From positions 1 through 37,207 of the forward strand of contig PAQS01000026.1 of NCBI GenBank assembly GCA_002709385.1: a stretch of 37,207 nucleotides of DNA, in the 5' to 3' direction. Shown here in pieces: positions 1-8,621 of the stretch. Origin of the DNA: Waddliaceae bacterium. GTDB lineage: Bacteria; Chlamydiota; Chlamydiia; Chlamydiales; GCA-2709385. The notes beneath the pieces were generated by a model. It saw only the letters and a list, made by a program, of their open reading frames with translations, ran no database searches and had not been told where the DNA came from. The position numbers and the translations under genes are program-made. Every line of letters begins with the position of its first letter. Positions within the stretch are counted from its first letter, which is position 1.

Positions 1-40
1 CTATAAAATTGGGTTTTGGAAGAAAAAAGTTTTATGAATT

Positions 41-77
41 GTGTTACCCATGTCTATGAACTAAGTGTTACCTATGT
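41..77. repeat. Short direct repeat, possible IS-end remnant
   Basis: GTGTTACCCATGT (41-53) recurs with one change as GTGTTACCTATGT (65-77). Tandem GTGTTACC(C/T)ATGT motifs resemble sequence I associate with ends of IS481-like insertion sequences. No transposase fragment is visible in this window, so an element would have to lie left of position 1 or be lost. The repeat is seen; the IS assignment is a weak inference. Confidence 0.3.
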
Positions 78-90
78 TTGTGATTGCACA

Positions 91-240
91 AGTTCTCAGT
101 GAACTCAGTGACTCAGTGGTGAGTTATTCAGAGACTATCTCTCGATTATTCTATCGTTTAGAGTAAACGGAGCACAGATCCACTAAGATCACAGGGAAAA
201 ATGAAGGGATAGTTCTCAGTGAACTCAGTGGTGAATTATT
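91..240. repeat. Two copies of a CTCAGTG-unit direct repeat
   Basis: The 20-mer AGTTCTCAGTGAACTCAGTG occurs at 91-110 and 211-230. The first copy continues with one extra ACTCAGTG unit (111-118), then both run into GGTGA(G/A)TTATT. The copies therefore differ by one 8-bp unit, as expected from slippage. The reverse complement of the second copy matches 22972-22993 at 18 of 22 positions, so the family is dispersed. The second copy ends just before the stop codon of the minus-strand gene that starts at 796. Confidence 0.75.
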
Positions 241-244
241 CCTA

Positions 245-796
245 TTATCCTAATGGTCTCAGACTTTCGATGTTGAGTTCTTGCTCTGGGTTATTTCTTA
301 GATATGTCATAACATCGCCATTACGTCGAAAATAGTCGTCTAAAGCTCGCTTAAAATCTTTGAATGCTGCTTCATTAGGGGTTTTGAGGGTGAAGTCTTT
401 AGAACTATAATACCCTACAGGATTATCAGAAAATAAAGCCTCAACATCTTGTCCATCAGCATCAACAACTGAGTCTATGGCAGCTTGCATAGGGACAACT
501 TCTGCAGAATATTCTCGATCAGTAAGTATACCGATATAGAATTTACCTTTAAGTTCAGGGTGCTGTGCGAGTTGTGTTGCCATGGTGCGATCCAAATCTC
601 GAACAAGTTGTGTTTGTAGAAATTGTTTTGTATAGCGTACGCGATCGGATCTTTGTTTAACTGCGACATTAATCAAAGGGTCATTTTGAGAAGCATTTTG
701 TGTTTTTCTAGAGCCAAGAGTATTCAGTAGCTGATTTTTTCCACTTTCAGATGGTCTCTTGTAAGCCGAAGATAAATTTAATGATTGGCCATCCAT
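245..796 (-). CDS. Unrecognised 183-aa protein
   Basis: I do not recognise this protein. It is soluble and mixed charged, with a polar Ser/Asn/Lys-rich first 45 residues, then a predicted helical stretch (about 50-80). A compact region follows with KGKFYIGILTDREYSAEVVP (about 84-103), which looks like a beta-hairpin. The C-terminus is helical and acidic. There is no signal peptide or membrane segment. The ATG at 796 is preceded by GGGAGA about 8 nt upstream, a usable ribosome-binding site. It lies downstream of two other minus-strand orphans (889-1497, 1577-5281) and may share their transcript. A chlamydia-specific secreted protein is possible but nothing in the sequence proves it. Confidence 0.6.
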   Translation of the reverse strand: MDGQSLNLSSAYKRPSESGKNQLLNTLGSRKTQNASQNDPLINVAVKQRSDRVRYTKQFLQTQLVRDLDRTMATQLAQHPELKGKFYIGILTDREYSAEVVPMQAAIDSVVDADGQDVEALFSDNPVGYYSSKDFTLKTPNEAAFKDFKRALDDYFRRNGDVMTYLRNNPEQELNIESLRPLG

Positions 797-888
797 AATA
801 TATTTCTCCCTTTATTCACCTAAATAGATGAAGTAGGGTAGATTTGCAAGAGCCATTGGAGGTAAAAGATTGGAAAGAAAGAAATATT

Positions 889-1497
889 CTAGATTTGAAA
901 TAAAAAAAGAGTGCGAGCGCTTGTTGGGAGACGAGCAAAATTTTTGAGCATTTGCTCTCTAGCAATATCATCAATAGGTTTACTTTGAGGAGGAAGCTCA
1001 GGGTTTTGTTCCACAAGTGTGTAATTAGGAAAGCGATGCATTTTTGAGTAGATTACTTTGTTTTTATCTGCAGTAAAAGGCTCTACAATGGTTTTTCTAA
1101 TACGAATAGCGTCAACTAGGTGGCAGACTGCTTTTGCAAACTTATCAGTATCAGGGTGCCCAGTAAAATTCAGGTTGGCCCCAAAAGCTTCGATCATATG
1201 GTTGTAATGCACTTCAACTTGATTAGCTAAAGAGATAACTTTTCTATCTTTATCTAGTAGTTCAATTTCCCCTAGCATAGCAAAAGCGCTGCTATGTAGA
1301 TGAAGCATTTGTTGCAGTTGTGCTTTAATTTCAGGGTCGGAACTAATTTGTTGATCTAATTGAAAAAGTTCGCCGTGAGAGCTTTCTGTGGAGGGACGGT
1401 AAAGTACCAGGATGTCAGCTCGAATGATATAAGGTGGTTTACCTTCTTTGATAGGTTCCAGCCCAGCGCCGACAATCAGTATTTTAGGTATCTCCAT
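889..1497 (-). CDS. Unrecognised 202-aa protein
   Basis: No family is recognised. The N-terminus (PKILIVGAGLEP) superficially resembles a nucleotide-binding GxG turn, but the rest does not follow a Rossmann pattern. Residues about 45-110 are helical and His-rich; about 130-140 reads as an amphipathic helix. The ribosome-binding site in front of the ATG at 1497 is poor, so a downstream start is possible. It sits 79 bp after the 1234-aa gene and 92 bp before the 183-aa gene on the same strand, suggesting one loose transcription unit of lineage-specific genes. No signal peptide or transmembrane segment is seen. Confidence 0.55.
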   Translation of the reverse strand: MEIPKILIVGAGLEPIKEGKPPYIIRADILVLYRPSTESSHGELFQLDQQISSDPEIKAQLQQMLHLHSSAFAMLGEIELLDKDRKVISLANQVEVHYNHMIEAFGANLNFTGHPDTDKFAKAVCHLVDAIRIRKTIVEPFTADKNKVIYSKMHRFPNYTLVEQNPELPPQSKPIDDIAREQMLKNFARLPTSARTLFLFQI

Positions 1498-1576
1498 ATG
1501 GGGTTTACCAAGCAGATAAGGTGTTGCGAATAACAGTATCCTACGAAATCATGATCACCGGCGCAATCTTTTTTTT

Positions 1577-4500
1577 CTATCCATTAGAGGGACTTTCTTC
1601 GGAAGCAAAAACAGACTGAATCATTTGGGTGGTCATATCGCAAAGCAGAGTATCATGCATGGAGCTGCGATACATGTCCACAATTTTTTCAGCTTCTTTT
1701 CGTGCTTTTTTGAGACGACTTTTTTTGCTTTTTGCTCCGATAAGGCCTTGGACAGATTTCCATGTCTTTGAAATTTTCTTAGACGAATTTTCTCCTAATC
1801 TGGGAATTCGAGCGAAATTTTTTGCTACTAAATCTTCTACAAGTACGGAGGGAGTTTTGCGAATAATATACCATATAAGACCTTTGCTCATTCCAGCAAA
1901 GGAGTCGTGACGACCCAAGAAATCAAGTTTGTAAACGATGTCAGTGAGTGCTTGAGTGAGCTCTTCATCGGGATTTCCCGATGGAGTATCATCTTTTTTC
2001 TCGATGGTTTGACGGAAAAAATCTAGAAAGTCATCTGCTGTTGCGTCTTTATCATCTTCTGCAAGAAAACTATTGATGCTCTTTTCAGCAGAAAATTCCA
2101 TTGTATTAGACATAGAGTCTTCAATGAGATCTTTAAATTTAGGGTGCTTATCAAGGAACTTAGCCACGCCTGGTCGGCGGACACGGATCAAAGTAGGGCC
2201 TAGTTTACGCGTTTTCTTTTTGAATCGAGAAGGAGATTCATTTTCATTTGGAGAAGCCTTTTTAAAGATACCTTTGATCGTATCTTTAACTGGAGTAAAA
2301 ACAATATTTTTTACCCAATTGTCGTTTTTAAATTCTTGAGTTTGTACCCATGAATTGAGTGCATCAGAAAGAACCTGTAAGCGTGCATGATCTGTTGGAA
2401 TAGAAGATTCATTCCCATTCTCTACAGGCATTCCTGTAGAATATTTTTTCTGAATATTTTCTAGAGCATGAACAAAGAAAGGCATTTTTCCTTCTTTATC
2501 TGCTTCTTTGAAAATACCATTTTTTGCTCCACGTAATACAGCCATCACCATTCCATCGGCATCTTTAGGAACAAGTACATCGTCTAAAATTAAATCACCG
2601 ATAAAATCTCTTGTAATTTGTGGAAGATGGAGTTCATTGGCATGAGTACCAAAGAGAGCGTCAAACATTTGTTTTGCTAAAACTCTTCCTTGAATAGCTC
2701 TCGATGGGAAATGCTTTAAACGGAATCCTTCACGTTGATCTACAGGTAATGCATAGTAGTCTGCTAGAAGACTCATATGATCAGTTAAGCGGTCAACTCC
2801 ATCAGCTAAGATATCCAATGATTGTTTTGCAAATGTATCTCCTTTGCGCTTTTCAAAACGAGCTTTTGTATTACGAACAGCATTTAAAGTAGCTATCGTA
2901 ATATGTTTGATCATCAGTTCTTCGGATAAAAAGATTTCCTGATCTAGGTAGGTTTCTAAGATAATAATAGGACGGTTCTCAGGTGAATTAAGTGATTCTG
3001 TAAACTCACGAGGGCTCATCACTAAAAAACGATCTAAACAAATAGGTTTTTTTATTTGTTTTCTAATTATAGGTCGATGATCTTTATAAGAATCATGCCA
3101 AGCACCTTCTAAAACTTCCTTAATATAAAAATCTACTAATGCTTTTTCTGCTTTAGTGATATCTTTGATGGCATCTTCGTAGACTTTTTTTAATGTAGAC
3201 CATGTACTAGCATCTCCTACAGTACTAGAGCCAAATTTACTTCGGTTATAGTCATCGATAACATGTTGAAAAATATCTTCTTCCATACCATGTAAACTAT
3301 TGTGATTGATGGCAACTGGAGCGTAGCGATCGCCTAAATCTTTCAATCCTAAATTTTCTATTTTGGGATTTAGATGTGGGTCGACAAACATAGAAGCGAG
3401 AGATTTTGCTCCATTATTTTTGAAATCTTGTAGCGATTTACTATCATTTAATAAAGGAAGAAGAACTCCTTTGATGAGATCTTCTTTTGGAAGATCTAGT
3501 TTTTCTTGAATAGCAAGCTCTCTTAGGCTTTTATCAAGAGGGTCTGCCACATTAGCAATAAGATAGCGTGAGTTTAATAGAGCATCTTCAACAGTTGTAC
3601 TTACAATAATATGACGAAGCCCGTCACCGTAAAAATTTCTTGTAGGGTTGTATTTTTGAGGAATAATACGTGAAAGGTATGAGTCAATAAAAGCAGTAAA
3701 GTCGTGATCACGTAACAAACTCTGTATTCTATTTAACGCTTCTTTTGGAGTACTGGCATGTAAAATTGGTAATATAAAATTTTTATATAAATTTTTAGGA
3801 TAAGCAGGAAGCAAGCTAAGTTTTTTATCAATACAATTTGCTAAAGCTGTAGCTAGTAAGCGTATGTTAGCGACTAGTGTTTGTAAATCTGAGCTAAGAA
3901 GAGGAATAAGATTTTGTTCAATAAAATTTTCTTGCAGCATATTTTCTTCATATAAGCCTGTTTGCTTGAGGGCGAGATCAATTGTAGGAGCAATAGAAAA
4001 AGCAGCATTTCTTAGTTGGCTTAGTTTATTTTCTTTTCTTAGAATAGGAAATAGCAGATGAGAGCATAGCCTCTTTGGAATAGAAAACTCTTCAAAATAA
4101 ATGTTTTCAGAAAGTGTATGATCTATGAGTTCTGCAACAGCAATAGCTAGGTTGTGTCTACGGTTATGACGCTGAAGTAAAGTATGACTCTCTAACAAAG
4201 GCTGGATAAATGCTTGGTACATTAGCCTTATTAAAGTATAGCTAGGAATTTCATCTTCTGCAGAACTATCCCAAGTTCTTTCTAAATCATTCTGAAAAGG
4301 TAGAAGAGTTTGTTTTATTTCTTTTATCTGCTCTTCTGTGGGAGCTGCATCATTGGCTATAAGAGGAAATAAAGTATTTTGAAAAAAATGACGAGGAAAA
4401 CGCAGTCCTTTCTCAGTATCTAAACTTTGGTACTCTCCCTCTGAGAGCTCATCAATAAGCCCACATAATTTTTCTACCGTATGATGTACAAGTTTACGGG

Positions 4501-5281
4501 CATCTGTGTATGAAGAGTTATTCCCTATAGATAAGAGCTCTTGATGGATGGCAAGTAAATGTAAGTAAGCAGCATCTTGATTTTGTCTATCAATAAGATA
4601 CTCAAGGCTTTCATTGTTCTCAGCAAATGCTTTTAAGGAACTCATAGCAGCATCTTCTGTAGAACCATTGATTAAAGGGCGTATAAAATTTTGTAGAAAT
4701 GATTTAGGTAGGCGTTTTTGATCATATAGATCTTCAAGAGTTTCATCAATTAGAGGGGAAGATCGATCTACAAGATCTTTAAAAGTTTCCCATGCTTCAG
4801 TAGGAGCTCCAGGTTTTACAACAGGTTCCTCTGCATTTTTTCCGTAAGTTTTCCCTATTTCAGCAAGGATCTGTAACAAATCAGCTAAAATATCTGTTCC
4901 AGGTTGTTTACCCTGTATAAGCTCAGTTGCAATTTTACTTACATTAGAAGCCAATCGATGAGCAATCTCGTCATCAACCTTTTTTTTAGCATAGCTATTG
5001 ATACCGTAGGCTGCCAGGTGAGGGGCTGCTTTTTTTATTCCCCAAGTAATTGGCGATACTGCATAAGAAACAGCAGTTCCCATAGCGCTTGTAAAGCTAG
5101 ACCAGTAACTTTTTACCTCTTTTTCTTCATCTGATTCTGCACTCGAACTGTATCCATCACTTGCAGTTTGGAATTCATCACTATTTATTGAATCATCACT
5201 ACTCCAGTTATCATAAGAGTCAAGAATGCATCCATCGCTTAAAGAAGAAAAAAAAGGGTTTGAGACAGAGTTTAGCATCAT
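1577..5281 (-). CDS. Large 1234-aa protein with ~100-residue helical repeats, putative effector
   Basis: No known family is recognised. Residues 1-58 are Ser/Asp/Glu-rich and probably disordered. A weakly hydrophobic Ala/Gly stretch spans about 60-95. Residues about 167-615 contain a repeat: a helix ending in LID..L, then a (L/F/I/Y)P turn, then a helix ending in nfilPLL. Full units begin near 167, 264, 379, 475 and 573, with P(L/I)L signatures at 202, 306, 412, 505 and 609. Half-units with PLL recur near 361 and 460. The second half is helical and charged, with basic patches FKKKTRKLGP (1020-1029) and KSKKSRLKKARK (about 1185-1196). There is no Sec signal. Disordered acidic N-terminus, solenoid-like repeats and basic C-terminal patches are compatible with a host-directed type III effector, but that is inference. 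The start ATG (5281, or the next codon) has only a weak GGAA upstream. Confidence 0.75.
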   Translation of the reverse strand: MMLNSVSNPFFSSLSDGCILDSYDNWSSDDSINSDEFQTASDGYSSSAESDEEKEVKSYWSSFTSAMGTAVSYAVSPITWGIKKAAPHLAAYGINSYAKKKVDDEIAHRLASNVSKIATELIQGKQPGTDILADLLQILAEIGKTYGKNAEEPVVKPGAPTEAWETFKDLVDRSSPLIDETLEDLYDQKRLPKSFLQNFIRPLINGSTEDAAMSSLKAFAENNESLEYLIDRQNQDAAYLHLLAIHQELLSIGNNSSYTDARKLVHHTVEKLCGLIDELSEGEYQSLDTEKGLRFPRHFFQNTLFPLIANDAAPTEEQIKEIKQTLLPFQNDLERTWDSSAEDEIPSYTLIRLMYQAFIQPLLESHTLLQRHNRRHNLAIAVAELIDHTLSENIYFEEFSIPKRLCSHLLFPILRKENKLSQLRNAAFSIAPTIDLALKQTGLYEENMLQENFIEQNLIPLLSSDLQTLVANIRLLATALANCIDKKLSLLPAYPKNLYKNFILPILHASTPKEALNRIQSLLRDHDFTAFIDSYLSRIIPQKYNPTRNFYGDGLRHIIVSTTVEDALLNSRYLIANVADPLDKSLRELAIQEKLDLPKEDLIKGVLLPLLNDSKSLQDFKNNGAKSLASMFVDPHLNPKIENLGLKDLGDRYAPVAINHNSLHGMEEDIFQHVIDDYNRSKFGSSTVGDASTWSTLKKVYEDAIKDITKAEKALVDFYIKEVLEGAWHDSYKDHRPIIRKQIKKPICLDRFLVMSPREFTESLNSPENRPIIILETYLDQEIFLSEELMIKHITIATLNAVRNTKARFEKRKGDTFAKQSLDILADGVDRLTDHMSLLADYYALPVDQREGFRLKHFPSRAIQGRVLAKQMFDALFGTHANELHLPQITRDFIGDLILDDVLVPKDADGMVMAVLRGAKNGIFKEADKEGKMPFFVHALENIQKKYSTGMPVENGNESSIPTDHARLQVLSDALNSWVQTQEFKNDNWVKNIVFTPVKDTIKGIFKKASPNENESPSRFKKKTRKLGPTLIRVRRPGVAKFLDKHPKFKDLIEDSMSNTMEFSAEKSINSFLAEDDKDATADDFLDFFRQTIEKKDDTPSGNPDEELTQALTDIVYKLDFLGRHDSFAGMSKGLIWYIIRKTPSVLVEDLVAKNFARIPRLGENSSKKISKTWKSVQGLIGAKSKKSRLKKARKEAEKIVDMYRSSMHDTLLCDMTTQMIQSVFASEESPSNG

Positions 5282-5504
5282 TTTATTTCCGTTTTATAAG
5301 AAATCCCACACAATACGTAGACTTCTTCATTTCTACAAGAATATTTCTTCTATCTCCAATGGCTAACTTTATTTCATGGGAGATTAAGTAGTTATTGGGG
5401 CTTTTAGCAAACTTTGTGAATCTATTATTCACTAGTTTTTTAAGTTTCCAATTGTTATTGTGGCTCACAAGTTCAGCAATTTTTCCAGCTTTAGAGTGCC
5501 ACAT

Positions 5505-6479
5505 ATGGGGATGTACTGCGTAAATGATCTTTATCAGCAGCATGGAGAGAAGCTGGGTTTAGATTTGGTTCTAGGGGAAGAGGGAATCCGTCGCCGTATA
5601 CAAGTGCCGGAGGCCCATAGGCCAGGTTTAAGTCTGGCCGGCTTCTTGAAAGATCACTCTGATAAAAGAATTTTAATTTTCGGACGAGTAGAGATTTCAT
5701 ATATTCGTAATCTCGAACCTGAAGAACGTATTGAGCGTTTACAAGCAATTTTAAATGATCGAACTCCTGCTGTAATTGTAGCTCGTCGTTGTCGTCTTCC
5801 TAAAGAGTTGCGTGCGGAATGCGCACGCTTGGGTATTCCACTTTTCCGCTCAAGCATTACAACCATGAGTCTTTTGAGTAAGTTAATTCTTTTGCTTACA
5901 GAAGAATTTGCTCCTGTCATTAATTGTCATGGCACTCTCGTGGAAGTATTTGGTGTAGGGATTCTCATTCAAGGAGAGTCTTCAGTAGGTAAAAGTGAAG
6001 CGGCTCTTGGTTTAATTGAAAGAGGACATCGTTTGATTTCTGATGATGTTGTGAAAATTCGTCGTAGAGAAGCAAATTATTTGGAAGGCTTTGGAGCAGA
6101 TCTCACTCGACATCATATGGAAATACGAGGGATTGGCATCATCAATGTTGCTCACTTGTATGGTGCAGTATGTGTGCGTGACCATAAGTGTGTTGACTTG
6201 GTTGTTAAGCTTGAAGAGTGGGATGAGGATCACTATTACGATCGTATTGGAACAGAAGACAAGACCTGTGAAATTTTAGGTATCCGTGTGCCTTTTCACG
6301 TTTTACCTGTTAAGCCAGGGCGTGATGTTGTGCTTCTTCTTGAAACTATTGCTTTAAATCATCGATTGAAACAAATGGGCTATCACTCTGCCAGAGAGTT
6401 TACTTCAAAACTCATGGATGTATTGGTCCCACATAACCGAAAAAAAAGGGGGGCAAGTGGGAACGACGCTAGACTCTAA
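5505..6479 (+). CDS. hprK: HPr(Ser) kinase/phosphorylase
   Basis: Bifunctional enzyme that phosphorylates and dephosphorylates HPr on its regulatory serine. The N-terminal HprK domain begins with the VNDLYQQ..LGLDLVLGEEG pattern. Numbering from 5505, the C-terminal kinase domain has the P-loop GESSVGKS (157-164), H142 in HGTLVEVFG, ISDDVV with D180/D181, and the family signature EIRGIGIINV (206-215). An in-frame GTG at 5460 would add 15 residues but lacks a Shine-Dalgarno sequence. ATG 5505 or ATG 5511 agrees better with family N-termini; the choice between them is uncertain. The gene ends inside the start of ptsH (23-bp overlap), so kinase and substrate are translationally coupled. An A8G6 run (6440-6453) lies just before its C-terminus. 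Confidence 0.93.
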   Translation: MGMYCVNDLYQQHGEKLGLDLVLGEEGIRRRIQVPEAHRPGLSLAGFLKDHSDKRILIFGRVEISYIRNLEPEERIERLQAILNDRTPAVIVARRCRLPKELRAECARLGIPLFRSSITTMSLLSKLILLLTEEFAPVINCHGTLVEVFGVGILIQGESSVGKSEAALGLIERGHRLISDDVVKIRRREANYLEGFGADLTRHHMEIRGIGIINVAHLYGAVCVRDHKCVDLVVKLEEWDEDHYYDRIGTEDKTCEILGIRVPFHVLPVKPGRDVVLLLETIALNHRLKQMGYHSAREFTSKLMDVLVPHNRKKRGASGNDARL

Positions 6480-6744
6480 TAAAGTCACAGCAAAAGTCCG
6501 GGTAAAAAACGATCTTGGCCTTCACACTAGACCAGCAACAGTAATTGTTAAGCTTCTTCGTAATGTAAAGTGTGAAGTGACATTTACCCACAAACGTGAG
6601 ACGATCAATGCTAAGAGTATTTTGAGTATTCTTATGCTTGCTGCGAAAAAAAATTCGCACATTAATATAGTAGCACAAGGAGAAGGAGCTCAGGAGGCTA
6701 TAGACGAGCTTGTAAAAGCTTTCGATAATAAGTTTGGGGAGTAA
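6457..6744 (+). CDS. ptsH: Phosphocarrier protein HPr
   Basis: Small phosphocarrier accepting phosphate from enzyme I on a histidine and from HprK on a serine. The start chosen is GTG 6457, directly preceded by the G-rich run GGGGGG at 6448-6453 acting as Shine-Dalgarno, giving 95 aa. A longer reading from ATG 6418 lies wholly inside hprK and adds no HPr sequence. LGLHTRPA carries the phospho-acceptor H23, and NAKSILS carries the regulatory S54. Their 31-residue spacing equals that of H15 and S46 in classical HPr. A retained serine next to an hprK gene implies a working Ser-HPr switch. The stop is followed by ptsI 6 bp later. Confidence 0.95.
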   Translation: MGTTLDSNKVTAKVRVKNDLGLHTRPATVIVKLLRNVKCEVTFTHKRETINAKSILSILMLAAKKNSHINIVAQGEGAQEAIDELVKAFDNKFGE

Positions 6745-6750
6745 AGCTGA

Positions 6751-8547
6751 ATGGAACAAGAGGGGGAATCGCAGGAGTTACACTTACGTGGAGTAGCTGT
6801 ATCATCTGGGATTGGGATAGGAAGAGTTTTCTTTTTTTCTTTTATAGAAGGGGCTATTCCTCAATTTATTATTGCGCCCAAAGATATCCAATCAGAAATT
6901 CGTCGTTATCGAAAAGCCTTAGCCCGTTGTCGTGCAGATATTACCCTTATCCAAAGTCGCATGCAGAAAGAGGGAGCTGATGAAGGAATTACGATTCTAG
7001 ATTCACACCTTCAGATTCTAGAAGACCCACTTATTACAACAGGTATTGAAGAGCAAATAGAAGAAACTCGAATCAATGCAGAGGCTGTATTTTACGGACA
7101 GATTAAAGAGTACGAAGAGTGCTTTAATCGCATGCCTGATGAGTTTTTTCGGGAACGTTTTAAAGACATTCAAGATATTTCTCGGCGTATTTTAGGCCAT
7201 CTTGCACAGTCTCTACAAATTTCATTAGCTGATATACCTGAAAATTCGATGGTTTTTGCCAATGATATTGGACCTTCCGAGGTAGCAGAAGCAAATAGAA
7301 ATTCTATTGGCGGAATGGTGACAGAAACAGGTGGTGAAACAAGCCACGCAGCTATTGTTGCAAAAGCTAAGGGGATTCCTTACGTTAGCCATGTAGATTT
7401 TCAGAAAATGGAAGGTCAGCGCGGAGCAATAGCCGTTATAGATGGTTGCCAAGGCCTAGTCATTCTAAACCCAAGTCAAAAAACACTTGCAGAGTATACA
7501 GCAAAGCGCAATGAACTTGACTTAGCTTATAAACAACTTAAAGCGAATAGTGGTCTTATTGCAGAAACCATTGACGGCTGTAAAATTACTCTATCGGCAA
7601 ATGTAGACATGGTACACGAGCTCGAAGAACTACATGAGTGTGGTGGTGCGGGTGTAGGTTTGTTTCGCTCCGAATATCTCTACCTTGTAAAAGAACAATT
7701 TCCATCTGAAGAAGAGCAATTTGAAAGCTATAAAAGCTTAGTTGAAAATTTACATGGTATGCCTGCCGTCATCCGAACATTTGATATTGGAGACGATAAG
7801 CATAATCCTCGAGACGACAAAGAAGGACACAAAGCCCCCTTTTTAGGAAAGCGTGCCATTCGTTTTTTACTTGATGAACGGGAACTTTTTAAAACACAGT
7901 TAAGAGCGATTCTGCGAGCATCTCACTATGGAAACATTAGCGTTATGTTTCCAATGGTATCTGGCTTGCAAGAACTTTTAGACGCTAAAGCACTCTTTAG
8001 AGAAGCTGAGAAAGACTTACATGGCGAAGGTATTCCATTCTCTCCTAACGTTCGCATTGGATGTATGATAGAGCTTCCATCGGCAGCTTTAGTCTGTGAT
8101 GTTTTGGCAAAAGAATGTGATTTCTTCTCTTTAGGCACAAACGACCTATTGCAGTATACTCTGGCTGTCGATCGCACTTCACAGGAAAATACAGGCCTTT
8201 ATCAACATAGCCACCCTAGCGTGATTCGCTTAATTCGAATGGTTGTCCAGGAAAGCAGTAGAGTAGGAATTCCTGTTACAGTATGTGGTGAAATGGCAGC
8301 TGATCCAAGAATGGTAGCCCTTTTGTTAGGTTTGGGTGTTCAAGGTTTGTCAGTAGGGATCCGTCACATTCCCGTAATCAAAAACGCCATTCGAAGCTGT
8401 AGTATTGTATCAGCAACAAATTTAGCAGATAAAGTACTCCAATTAGAATCAGCAGAAGAGATCGAACAGTTGGTGAGCTCTGTATACCAGAAAAGTATGA
8501 AAGATGATTTTCTTTCACATCTACGCCGTCGGCAATTTCATCACTGA
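6751..8547 (+). CDS. ptsI: Phosphoenolpyruvate-protein phosphotransferase (enzyme I)
   Basis: Transfers phosphate from PEP to HPr. The order is an N-terminal HPr-binding helical domain, a swivelling phosphohistidine domain with GGETSHAAI (active H199), and a C-terminal PEP-binding barrel with GVGLFRSEYLYL (301-312), FFSLGTNDLLQYTLAVDR and VTVCGEMAADP (active-site C512). At 598 aa it is slightly longer than the usual ~570-575. One oddity: the usual DIGGDK reads DIGDDK (345-350), followed by a charged stretch before PFLGKRAIR. The ATG has GGGGAG 10-15 nt upstream inside the ptsH end. No EIIB/EIIC gene is nearby, so the relay probably feeds a regulatory EIIA elsewhere (inference). Confidence 0.95.
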   Translation: MEQEGESQELHLRGVAVSSGIGIGRVFFFSFIEGAIPQFIIAPKDIQSEIRRYRKALARCRADITLIQSRMQKEGADEGITILDSHLQILEDPLITTGIEEQIEETRINAEAVFYGQIKEYEECFNRMPDEFFRERFKDIQDISRRILGHLAQSLQISLADIPENSMVFANDIGPSEVAEANRNSIGGMVTETGGETSHAAIVAKAKGIPYVSHVDFQKMEGQRGAIAVIDGCQGLVILNPSQKTLAEYTAKRNELDLAYKQLKANSGLIAETIDGCKITLSANVDMVHELEELHECGGAGVGLFRSEYLYLVKEQFPSEEEQFESYKSLVENLHGMPAVIRTFDIGDDKHNPRDDKEGHKAPFLGKRAIRFLLDERELFKTQLRAILRASHYGNISVMFPMVSGLQELLDAKALFREAEKDLHGEGIPFSPNVRIGCMIELPSAALVCDVLAKECDFFSLGTNDLLQYTLAVDRTSQENTGLYQHSHPSVIRLIRMVVQESSRVGIPVTVCGEMAADPRMVALLLGLGVQGLSVGIRHIPVIKNAIRSCSIVSATNLADKVLQLESAEEIEQLVSSVYQKSMKDDFLSHLRRRQFHH

Positions 8548-8598
8548 CAACGTAGAAAACGATTAAATATCATTTTTTTCAGTTTTTTGAGCCCATTT

Positions 8599-8621
8599 TT
8601 TTGCGTTTTCTCAACGCAAAA
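8599..8621. terminator. Hairpin between convergent ptsI and protease genes
   Basis: Perfect 9-bp inverted repeat TTTTGCGTT / AACGCAAAA with a 5-nt loop. It overlaps the stop codon of the minus-strand protease gene (8611-8613). T runs precede it rather than follow it on the plus strand, so it is not a textbook terminator, but its convergent position fits transcription termination. Confidence 0.4.

Noticed and set aside
91-240. CRISPR array
   Set aside because: Repeat units are 7-9 bp, directly adjoining, with no spacers and no cas genes in the window.
475-669. A 64-codon frame inside the 183-aa gene
   Set aside because: Same strand, different frame, no ribosome-binding site; shadow of the longer gene.
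889-1497. NAD-binding protein because of ILIVGAG near the N-terminus
   Set aside because: No GxGxxG continuation, no following acidic residue at the right distance and no other Rossmann features.
5416-5439. GTGAAT / ATTCAC hairpin followed by T run as a terminator
   Set aside because: Only a 6-bp AT-rich stem lying just before hprK with no plus-strand gene upstream; too weak to call.
5460-5504. Upstream GTG as the hprK start
   Set aside because: No Shine-Dalgarno sequence, and the added residues have no counterpart in HprK family N-termini as I know them.
5283-5543. An 86-codon minus-strand frame in front of the 1234-aa gene
   Set aside because: It overlaps the hprK start, has no ribosome-binding site and its composition looks like translated AT-rich intergenic DNA.
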